64,000 nt of DNA. It comes from JADGRA01 sp052143535. GTDB lineage: Bacteria; Myxococcota; Myxococcia; Myxococcales; Myxococcaceae. The notes under the pieces were generated by a model. That model ran no database searches and was not told where the DNA came from. It saw only the letters and a list, made by a program, of their open reading frames with translations. This document shows, one piece after another, positions 26,061 through 33,352 of the stretch. Position numbers and translations under genes: made by a program. The stretch lies in contig JBKQSS010000061.1 of NCBI GenBank assembly GCA_052143535.1, positions 1-64,000 of the forward strand, given 5' to 3'. Every line of letters begins with the position of its first letter. Position 1 is the stretch's first letter.

Positions 26061-27260
26061 GTGGACCCTGCCTACCGCGCTGCCTTCAACCGCGCTTGGA
26101 CTCCCGAGCTCTACCGCCGCTATCGCACCCGGCTCGAGGCGCAACTCGGCCTGATTCCATTCGCCTTGGCCGAGACGCCCTTCTTCTTAACGCCCGCCCT
26201 CCGGGACTCGCTCACCCGGAGCGCCACCGAGATTGTGGAACAGCTTGCTCGGCCGGCGCTTCTGCGCGAGCTGATGAAAGTCATTCCGCCGAAGTACGAC
26301 ACGCCGGGGATGGACGCCTTGCCAAACTGCGTCCAGGTCGACTTCGCCGTGACGCCCGGCACCGCGGGCGGACTGGAGGGAAGGGTGGTCGAGCTTCAGG
26401 CCTTTCCTTCCGGCTACGCGATGATGACCTTTTTCGCCGACGCCTGGTCGGCCGAGTTTCAGGCCCTCCCCGGCCTCGCCGGCAAATGGAGCTGCTTCGT
26501 TCCTCCGCACGAGGAAGGCATGCGGCTGATGCGCGACACCATCCTCGGAGGCGAGCCGCCCGAGGCGGTGGCCCTGGTGGACTTCGAGCCGGAGCGGCAG
26601 AAGACGATTCCCGACTTCGTCGCCACCGAGCGTCTCTTCGGCGTCGAGACGGTCTGCGCGACGCAGCTGGTGAAGCAGGGCCGCCGGCTGTTTCGACGCA
26701 AGGACGACCGACTGGTGCCGGTGCGGCGTATTTACAACCGGATGGTGTTCGACGAGCTGGAGCACAAGGGCTACCAGCTCCCCTTCGACTGGAACGAGCC
26801 GCTCGACGTCACCTGGTGCAGCCACCCCAACTGGTATTGGCCTTGGAGCAAGTACTCGCTGCCCTTCCTGCAACATCCGGCGGTCCCCAAGGCCACCTTT
26901 CTCTCCGAGCTGCAGACCCTGCCGACGGACCTCTCTGGCTACGTGCTCAAGCCGCTCTTCTCCTTTGCCGGAACGGGCGTGGTCATCGACGTCACCGCGG
27001 ACGACATCGCGCGGGTGCCGGCCGAGCAGAGACGCGGCTGGGTGCTTCAGGAGAAAGTGACGTATGCGCCTGCCATCCAGGCTCCGGACGGCGCAGCGGT
27101 GAAGGCCGAGGTCCGCGTCATGCTCCTGCGGCCGCCGGACGCGCTGGAGCTGAAGCCAGTCATTCACCTGGTCCGGCTGTCCCGCGGGAAGATGCTGGGG
27201 GTGGACCAGAATAAAGGACTCAGCTGGGTGGGGGGCTCGGTCGGACTGTGGCGGGCTTGA
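26061..27260 (+). CDS. Divergent ATP-grasp-like protein, unknown substrate
   Basis: A 399-residue protein that I do not recognise as a named family. The C-terminal part looks ATP-grasp-like: SGYVLKPLFSFAGTGVVIDV at residues ~292-311 (K297 then a Gly-rich loop) and GWVLQEKVTYAP at ~326-337, followed by EVRVMLLRP. An acidic motif, VVELQAFPSGYAMM (~109-122), lies N-terminal to this, as in permuted ATP-grasps of the glutathionylspermidine-synthetase type. GTG 26061 follows AGGAGG by ten bases; an ATG at 26053 is out of frame. It ends the left arm of the cluster and converges with the GCS2 gene. Confidence 0.7.
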   Translation: MDPAYRAAFNRAWTPELYRRYRTRLEAQLGLIPFALAETPFFLTPALRDSLTRSATEIVEQLARPALLRELMKVIPPKYDTPGMDALPNCVQVDFAVTPGTAGGLEGRVVELQAFPSGYAMMTFFADAWSAEFQALPGLAGKWSCFVPPHEEGMRLMRDTILGGEPPEAVALVDFEPERQKTIPDFVATERLFGVETVCATQLVKQGRRLFRRKDDRLVPVRRIYNRMVFDELEHKGYQLPFDWNEPLDVTWCSHPNWYWPWSKYSLPFLQHPAVPKATFLSELQTLPTDLSGYVLKPLFSFAGTGVVIDVTADDIARVPAEQRRGWVLQEKVTYAPAIQAPDGAAVKAEVRVMLLRPPDALELKPVIHLVRLSRGKMLGVDQNKGLSWVGGSVGLWRA

Positions 27261-27302
27261 CGTCCCCGGAGTGCGGTGCGCCCATGTCCGCTTTGACGTC
27301 CG

Positions 27303-28409
27303 CTACAGCCCCCGCATCGTCTCCTCAATCAACCAGTCCACCACCGCGCGCATGTCCTGCGTCCGTTCCCACACCTCAATTTGGCGGTGCGCCGAAGTGC
27401 CCCCCCGCGCCATGGCTCGAATGTGTTGGAGGATACCGGTGGTGCCCAACTGGTCGGAGGCCTCCTCCACGAATTCCACGAGCTCGTCGGCCAACTCATG
27501 GAAGGGCCGTTCGCAGAGCATCCCGAAGTCAATCATCATCGCGTCGGTGCCGTAACGCTGCGCCCGCCACTTGTTTTCTTCGATGAGCGAGCGGCCATAG
27601 CTGCGCCAAGCGGTGTTGCGCTTGTACATGAGGTACAGCTTGGCCATCAGCGCTTGGGCCAGCGCGACCAGCGCCACCGTGTCCTTCATCGAGGTGGGCA
27701 TGTCGCAAATGCGAATCTCCACCGTATCGTAGAGGTAGTGCGCGCGGACGTCCCACCACAGCTTCTTCCCGGTGTCGATGCAGTGGGTCTTCACCAACAG
27801 CTTGACCAGGTTCTCGAGCTGCTCGTAGCTCTCGAATTCATCGGGAATGCCGGTCCGCGGGAAACGCTTGAAGATGTGGCTGCGGTTGCTCATCAGCCCG
27901 GTCTTGCGACCGAGCCAGAAGGGCGAGCTGCAGGAGAGCGCGAGCATGTGGGGCAGGAAGTAGCGGACCTGGTTGGCCAGGGCCACCGCCACCTGCTTGT
28001 CTTTGATGCCGACGTGGACATGCAGGCCGAAGATGAGATTGGCCCGCGCGAGGTCTTGCATGTCGTTGACGATGTTGTGGTACCGGTCGGCCTCGGTAAT
28101 TTGTTGCGTCGTCCAGTCGCTGAAGGGGTGGGTGCTGGCGGCGACAATTCGTAGGCCGCCCTGCCGGGCCAGACGGTCGAGCTCCTTCCGCATCTCGGTC
28201 AGCTGCGCTTGGGCCTCTCCCACGTCCTGGCAGACGGTGGTGCCGACCTCCACCATCGACTGGTGCAGCTCCTGGCGGACTCGCTCGCGGAGGATGGTCC
28301 GGCCGCCCTCCTCCATCAGCTGGGTGACGTAGGAGCGCAGGTCCCGTGTCTCGGGATGGACAATTTGGTATTCCTCCTCGACGCCCAAGGTGAATTGCCC
28401 GTCAATCAC
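27303..28409 (-). CDS. GCS2-family carboxylate-amine ligase (YbdK-like)
   Basis: A 368-residue enzyme of the glutamate-cysteine ligase 2 family. The diagnostic start LGVEEEYQIVHPET, the FGLHVHVGIKD motif and the AHYLYDTVEIRICDMPTS segment are present, covering the glutamine-synthetase-like metal and ATP site. Family members have only weak glutamate-cysteine ligase activity where tested, so the true substrates are open. The GTG start overlaps the upstream ATP-grasp stop by four bases. It is the last gene of the right arm. Confidence 0.92.
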   Translation of the reverse strand: MIDGQFTLGVEEEYQIVHPETRDLRSYVTQLMEEGGRTILRERVRQELHQSMVEVGTTVCQDVGEAQAQLTEMRKELDRLARQGGLRIVAASTHPFSDWTTQQITEADRYHNIVNDMQDLARANLIFGLHVHVGIKDKQVAVALANQVRYFLPHMLALSCSSPFWLGRKTGLMSNRSHIFKRFPRTGIPDEFESYEQLENLVKLLVKTHCIDTGKKLWWDVRAHYLYDTVEIRICDMPTSMKDTVALVALAQALMAKLYLMYKRNTAWRSYGRSLIEENKWRAQRYGTDAMMIDFGMLCERPFHELADELVEFVEEASDQLGTTGILQHIRAMARGGTSAHRQIEVWERTQDMRAVVDWLIEETMRGL

Positions 28410-29386
28410 GTCCGCTCTCGCTTGGCCGCGAAGCCCTCCCCGTGGCCTTTGGGCCGAGGGTGGGGCGTCTGGAGAAAGCGCCGGAAGGCGAAGCCGTCGT
28501 GGTTGCCGCGCCCCTCACGAGCGCAGCCGATGGTGAACTTCGCCATCTGGTCGACCACGATGTGGAAATGCTTGGGGAGGATGGAATTCACATCCATGTC
28601 CGGCGCCGGGTTGGTGAAGTCAATGGCGTAGGCCACGCCGTCCTTGATGGCAAACTCCACCGAGTTCATGTCGTAGCCGAGCGCGTGGTTGAGCGCCCAG
28701 GCGCCGTCGAGGACCCGGTACTCGAGCGCCGGAGGCAGAAAGTGCTCCGACTCGAGGTAGCAGCGCTGCTTCGGGTCGTAACGGATGGGAAGGATGAACT
28801 CCTTGCCGATGCAGATGCAGCGAACGTAGTCCTCGAAGTCGATGAATTGCTGAAGCGTCATCACCAGCGTGCCGCTCTGGTCGTAAATGCGGTGCAATTC
28901 ATCCAGGTTGTTTACCCGGGAAACGTTTTTCCACCCGCCACCGTCGGCCGGCTTGAGAATGGCGGGGAAACCCACGTACTTGGCGATTCCCTCCCAGTCG
29001 AGTGGGTACTCGAGATTGCGCAGGCTCTTGGACGGGTCAATGGAGGAGATATAGCCCTTGGAAGGCAGCATCACCGTTCGGGGAACGGTCACTCCTATTT
29101 GCGAGGCCAGCGAGTAGCCGAAGAACTTGTCGTCAGCGCTCCACCAGAACGGATCGTTGATGACGTAGGCGCCGCCGAGCGACGCCGCCTTGAGGTGGAA
29201 GCGGTAGAACGGCACCTCGTGGCTGATGCGGTCCACCAGGACGCGGTAGGGAGACTGAAACCTCTCTGGCGTCCCACCGACCCTCGCGAATTCCGCGCGA
29301 AATCCCGGTGTCTCGTTCACCTTGGCGATGAAGGCCTGAGGAAAACTCTGCTCCTGCCCAACCAGAATTCCGATGCGCTCTGTCAT
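28406..29386 (-). CDS. RimK-like ATP-grasp ligase (copy A')
   Basis: A 326-residue paralogue of the ligase at 22050-23012. Shared features include LVGQEQSFPQAF, YRVLVDRISHEVPFY, INDPFW, the Lys loop ILKPADGGGWKNVSRV and the metal residues MNSVEFAIKDG and AIDFTNPAPD. It is coupled to the GCS2 gene through a GTGA overlap, so the two probably work in succession. A C-terminal basic extension (after residue ~295) is not in copy A. Whether the two copies use different amino acids cannot be told from sequence. Confidence 0.88.
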   Translation of the reverse strand: MTERIGILVGQEQSFPQAFIAKVNETPGFRAEFARVGGTPERFQSPYRVLVDRISHEVPFYRFHLKAASLGGAYVINDPFWWSADDKFFGYSLASQIGVTVPRTVMLPSKGYISSIDPSKSLRNLEYPLDWEGIAKYVGFPAILKPADGGGWKNVSRVNNLDELHRIYDQSGTLVMTLQQFIDFEDYVRCICIGKEFILPIRYDPKQRCYLESEHFLPPALEYRVLDGAWALNHALGYDMNSVEFAIKDGVAYAIDFTNPAPDMDVNSILPKHFHIVVDQMAKFTIGCAREGRGNHDGFAFRRFLQTPHPRPKGHGEGFAAKRERT

Positions 29387-29470
29387 CCCCCGTCAGTCCT
29401 CCGCATGCCCCGGCCCAGGTGCGCGGTTGTGGGGCTGTTGCTTGCTTACGGACATAGCAGAAGCCGGGCC

Positions 29471-30379
29471 CTACGAGGCGAGCGGGACCTCAGCCTCAAA
29501 CTCGCGCATGCTCTGCACCGGAGGCGGAATCGGTCGGAGGCCGCGCACCGCCGCCAGGTGGTTGAAGCGGGAGGCGAGCCAGCCGGGGATGAGCAAGGCA
29601 AAGGTGCGTGCCAGCCGCGCCGGGTCGTCGAGCGTCTTCATCATCCGCTCGAGGAGGGAGTGCCCATAGGCGTCCTGGAGCGCGGAGGTGTGTTCCGGCC
29701 GGTGAATCCACGCCAAAACCCCAGGCCGGTCCGCCTCGGGGTGAAACTGGGTGCCTTCGAGCCCGGGTCCAAAGCGTAACGCCAGCACCGCCTCCCCCTT
29801 GTCTACCCGCCCCGGACGGCTCTCCCTCGCCAGCACCGCGCCCTGCTGCTCTCGCAATCGGTGGGCGTCGAGGCCCACCGCCTGGTAGCGGCGGTGCTCC
29901 CAGACGAAGAGTCGCTCGCCGAAGGGTTGGAGGAAGTCGCAGCGGCTTCCTTCCTCGGTGGGGTAGGCCGGGAAAATCGCGAATTTGAGGTCGTGCCGAC
30001 GAGTCATTTGAGCGAAGCCAAAGTGTTGGATGGCAAGCTCGAAGGAGTGGCACACCACGAAGGCTTTGGGGGCCGAGTCCGGGTGCTGGGCCGTCCGGTC
30101 GAGGACGCTGTCCAGGAAGCCCCGGTAGCCGGTGCACCAGGGCTGGTCCCAACCGTCATGGGGGGAGCCTGGCCCTCCCGAGGAGAGGATGAGGTCGGCG
30201 TGCCGAGAAGGAAGCTCGCCCAGGTTGCGGGGCTGGACGTGCTCCTGGAGCACCGAGAGCCGGGGGTTGGCCGCCCGCACCCGAGCCGCGAAGCCATCGA
30301 AAAGGCGCCGGAAGCAGCGGACTGCCTCGTTCGGGACCCCGTTGTTCATGTCGACGAGGCTGAGTCGGAGGGGCTCCAT
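29471..30379 (-). CDS. Class I glutamine amidotransferase
   Basis: A 302-residue protein with a GATase1 domain. The catalytic triad is intact: C110 in AFVVCHSFEL (instead of the usual G-x-C-x-G), and H213/E215 in GTQFHPEAD. It would release ammonia from glutamine for transfer to an acyl phosphate, which would suit a partner ATP-grasp. The start ATG 30379 lies just before the first strand (LRLSLVDMNNG); a longer frame to 30547 would overlap the divergent subtilase. It leads the right arm, with ~84 bp to the next gene. Confidence 0.88.
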   Translation of the reverse strand: MEPLRLSLVDMNNGVPNEAVRCFRRLFDGFAARVRAANPRLSVLQEHVQPRNLGELPSRHADLILSSGGPGSPHDGWDQPWCTGYRGFLDSVLDRTAQHPDSAPKAFVVCHSFELAIQHFGFAQMTRRHDLKFAIFPAYPTEEGSRCDFLQPFGERLFVWEHRRYQAVGLDAHRLREQQGAVLARESRPGRVDKGEAVLALRFGPGLEGTQFHPEADRPGVLAWIHRPEHTSALQDAYGHSLLERMMKTLDDPARLARTFALLIPGWLASRFNHLAAVRGLRPIPPPVQSMREFEAEVPLAS

Positions 30380-30467
30380 AAGCTGGAGGCACTCTGAGTA
30401 CCCCAGAGGCAGTGACGGTGTCAGCCCCTCCGGGGCTCGGTCGGGATAAGACGGGGGTCCACCTCCG

Positions 30468-31610
30468 ATGAGCACCGCTCCCCGCTCTGTTCCGCCTGTT
30501 GCCCCCCTGGGCGTGGCCGAGCGCCTCGGTGCCGACCCGCGCTTCACCGGGAAAGGCGTGGTGGCGGCTTTTCTCGATGCCGGCTTCTACGCCCATCCGG
30601 ACCTCACCCGGCCGCACAGCCGGATTCACGGGTACGTGGACCTCATTGGTCGCCAGGCCGGAGTGGAGCACCTCAGCCAGGTCGATGCCTCGAGCTGGCA
30701 CGGGATGATGTCCAGCGTGGTGGCTGCCGGAAACGGGGCGCTGTCCGGCGGGCGCTACCGGTCGCTGGCCCCCGACCTCGGCGTGGTGCTGGTCAAAGTG
30801 GGCACGCTTTCCCGGGTGCACCACGACGACATCACCCGAGGCATCGAGTGGGTGCTGGTTAACCGGCCTCGCTATGACATCCGCATCCTCAACATTTCCT
30901 GCGGCGGCGACTACGAGGTGAGTTACCTCGAGGACACGCTGTCGCGTTTCGCCGAAGCAGCCATCCGCGCCGGCATCGTGGTGGTGGCCGCCGTCGGCAA
31001 CAACGGCGACCGGCCCGGTTACGTGGTGCCCCCGGCCAGCGTTCCGGCGGTCATCAGCGTGGGCGGTGTCAATGACTTCGGAGACCCGAGCCTGGGCCGG
31101 CTGTTGCCCTACCGTTCATCGCACGGCCCCACCATCGACGGCGTCCAGAAGCCCGAAGTCATCACCCTGGCGGATTTCATCGCCGCGCCCATTCTCCCCG
31201 GGACGCCGACGGCGCGGGAGGCGGCCCTCCTGGCCAAGCTCGACGCCGCCGCCGACACCGAGCTGAGCCTGCTGATTGCCGAGAACCGCGGGGTCTTCGC
31301 GCCGCTGGATGCGGTCGAGGGGCGCCCGGCATACCTCATTCGGCAGGTCATCGCCGCCGGCCTGCGTGACGGCTCAGTCATCGACGAGCACTACAAGCGC
31401 GTCGACGGCACGAGTTTCGCCGCGCCCATCGTCACCTCGGTGGTGGCCCAAATGCTGGAAGCCAACCCGGGCCTGACTCCGGGGCAAGTGAAGCGACTGC
31501 TTCTCAAGACGGCCGAGCGCGTCTCGGGCATTGATGTCGACCGTCAAGGCTGGGGCGTCATCCGGCCCCGCGCCGCGGTGGACGCGGCAGCCAGCTTCCA
31601 GGGCAAATAG
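30468..31610 (+). CDS. Cytoplasmic subtilisin-like (S8) serine protease
   Basis: A 380-residue subtilase. The triad is D37 (AAFLDAGFYAHPD), H78 (SSWHGMMSSVVAAG) and S316 (DGTSFAAP), with the oxyanion Asn in VGNNG (~178). There is no signal peptide or pro-domain, so it resembles intracellular subtilases. A ~70-residue insertion between the Asn and Ser motifs (around 230-300) is unusual. It is divergent from the amidotransferase across an 88-bp gap that must carry both promoters, making it a likely member of the cluster, perhaps for cleaving a peptide precursor or product. Confidence 0.88.
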   Translation: MSTAPRSVPPVAPLGVAERLGADPRFTGKGVVAAFLDAGFYAHPDLTRPHSRIHGYVDLIGRQAGVEHLSQVDASSWHGMMSSVVAAGNGALSGGRYRSLAPDLGVVLVKVGTLSRVHHDDITRGIEWVLVNRPRYDIRILNISCGGDYEVSYLEDTLSRFAEAAIRAGIVVVAAVGNNGDRPGYVVPPASVPAVISVGGVNDFGDPSLGRLLPYRSSHGPTIDGVQKPEVITLADFIAAPILPGTPTAREAALLAKLDAAADTELSLLIAENRGVFAPLDAVEGRPAYLIRQVIAAGLRDGSVIDEHYKRVDGTSFAAPIVTSVVAQMLEANPGLTPGQVKRLLLKTAERVSGIDVDRQGWGVIRPRAAVDAAASFQGK

Positions 31611-31647
31611 CGGGCCGGTGCTTCTTTCCAAAACGGCGGCCGCGCTC

Positions 31648-31662
31648 GGCCCCCGAGGGGCC
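31648..31662. terminator. Possible bidirectional hairpin between convergent genes
   Basis: GGCCCC-CGA-GGGGCC lies between the convergent ends of the subtilase and the GT9 gene. There is no adjacent U-tract, so it may only be a 3' stabilising hairpin. Confidence 0.3.
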
Positions 31663-31695
31663 TGCCCCCCCTTTCGCCGACGTCCCCGCGGGCCC

Positions 31696-32748
31696 TCAGG
31701 AGTGCCGTTGCGCCGAGGTGCGCTCCCGGAGGCGCCTCTCCCCCAGGGCAAGCAATGGCTCCAGCGCAACCAGCACCTGTACCGGCGTCGTGTCGCGCAT
31801 ACAGCGGTGGTGGCCGAGTGGGCAGCCCAGTTTCCCCAGGCGGTTACAGGGCCGGCAGCTAAGGGCTTCTTGAATGAGGAGGCGTTGGGTGGGCGCCAGG
31901 ACAATGCTGGAGGGCTCGTTGGGCCCGAAGAGGGACACCGTCGGGAGCCCCAGCGCCACCCCAGCGTGGGACAGCCCCGAGTCGAGCCCCACCGCCGCCG
32001 TGCACAAGTCCAGCTGGGCCAAGGCCTCGTCCACCGGAATTCCCACCTGCACCAGCGCGCCAGCGCCGCTGGCTGCGGCGATGGCCTCGGCGCGCGGCCG
32101 GTCCGGCTCTCCGCCGACCAGCAGTGTGCGCAGGCCGTGACGGCGCGCCAGCGCCGCGGCCAGCGACGCCGCATGTTCCACCGGCCATTGCTTGGTCGGC
32201 CAGCCGCCGCCGGCGTGGACGGCGACGAGGGGGGACTCCCCGTCCCAGCCGCTCGCCTGCAGGGCTTGGATGGCCCGCTCGCGACGCTCGGCCGAGACAA
32301 CCAGCGGGGAGGGACGGCCGAGGACGGCCAGGCCGAGCGCCGCGGCGAGGCGCTCGAAGCGGCGGGAAAAAGTCGCTTCAAACGGACGAACCGCCGCTCG
32401 GTGCGTGTAGAGCAGGGCCTCGGGGCCGCCCCCGAAGCCGGCGCGAACGGGGGCCCGGCTCTTCCACAAAAGCCAAGCTGCCCGGGGGGAGCGCACCGGG
32501 GTTAGGGCCGCGTCGAAGTGGCGGCCGCCCAAGGCCGCGAACAGCGTGCCGAGCGTGGGCTCGACCGACATCGGGCCATAGGACAGCGTCTGAGCGACGT
32601 CGGGACACAAGTCGAGCACGCCCTTGCCTTGGGCGTGGGTCAGGCCCACCAGCTCGACGCCTGGCCAGCCCGCTCGGAGGTCGGCCAACAGGGGAAGGGC
32701 GAAGACGACGTCCCCAATCCCTCCCTTGAGAAAGAGGAGTGCCCGCAT
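31696..32748 (-). CDS. Glycosyltransferase family 9 (heptosyltransferase-like)
   Basis: A 350-residue cytoplasmic GT-B enzyme of the LPS heptosyltransferase family (GT9). It begins MRALLFLKGGIGDVVFALPL, the ADP-heptose site motif, and has VAVHAGGGWPTKQWP and VGLDSGLSHAGVALGLPTVSLFGP in the C-terminal nucleotide-sugar half. It likely adds a heptose or related sugar to LPS core or another surface glycan. ATG 32748 shares a base with the stop of the SixA-like gene (TGATG), so the pair is coupled. Confidence 0.9.
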   Translation of the reverse strand: MRALLFLKGGIGDVVFALPLLADLRAGWPGVELVGLTHAQGKGVLDLCPDVAQTLSYGPMSVEPTLGTLFAALGGRHFDAALTPVRSPRAAWLLWKSRAPVRAGFGGGPEALLYTHRAAVRPFEATFSRRFERLAAALGLAVLGRPSPLVVSAERRERAIQALQASGWDGESPLVAVHAGGGWPTKQWPVEHAASLAAALARRHGLRTLLVGGEPDRPRAEAIAAASGAGALVQVGIPVDEALAQLDLCTAAVGLDSGLSHAGVALGLPTVSLFGPNEPSSIVLAPTQRLLIQEALSCRPCNRLGKLGCPLGHHRCMRDTTPVQVLVALEPLLALGERRLRERTSAQRHS

Positions 32749-33254
32749 CAGAGGAGGTACCTTGGCGCGGTGAAGAGGAAGAGTGAGCAGCGCCCGACCG
32801 GCGAGCCCTCTTGGGGAAGGCTGAGCCCGACGACGCCCGCCTTCTTGAGGACCAGGCTCTGGGTGGCCTCGCCAAAGATGAGCGTCTCGGCCCAGGCACC
32901 CAGCGCGGGCATGTGCCCCACCAGCCCGAGTCGCCGGTGGCCGGCGCGGCGGCGCCATTTTGCGAGCCACCCCAGCCACTGCCGAAAGTCGCCGCCCGGT
33001 GCAAGCAGCGGCGACTCCTCCAGCTGCTCGCAGAGGCCGGCTCGCTCGAACAGCGCGGCCGTCTGCTGGGCGCGCAAAAGGGGGCTACTGAGGAGCAAGT
33101 CGAAGTGCACGCGCAGCCCGTGCAAGCGTTTCGCCACCGCGCGTGTCCGTTTGCGGCCGAGGGCCGTGAGAGGGCGCAACATCTCGTCCGCAGCGGCGCC
33201 TGCCTCGCCGGCCAGCCCGTGTCGGATGAGGTAGAGCTCGGTGGAGTCGCCCAT
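32748..33254 (-). CDS. SixA-like histidine phosphatase
   Basis: A 168-residue protein of the histidine phosphatase superfamily. The catalytic RHG lies in ELYLIRHGLAGEAG near residue 11. The second His is in LVGHMPALGAW. Its size and missing cap fit SixA-type phosphohistidine phosphatases, which act on phospho-His of phosphorelay proteins. The stop overlaps the GT9 start. ATG 33254 starts one short segment before the conserved core. Confidence 0.85.
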   Translation of the reverse strand: MGDSTELYLIRHGLAGEAGAAADEMLRPLTALGRKRTRAVAKRLHGLRVHFDLLLSSPLLRAQQTAALFERAGLCEQLEESPLLAPGGDFRQWLGWLAKWRRRAGHRRLGLVGHMPALGAWAETLIFGEATQSLVLKKAGVVGLSLPQEGSPVGRCSLFLFTAPRYLL

Positions 33255-33352
33255 CAGTCGAAAGCTGGGCACGCCGGGTGCTCGGCTGTCCAGCGGGGAG
33301 CCGTAGGAAACTGGCTCGACCCGAAGGAGGGCCCTGGTAGGGTGCCGGCCCC

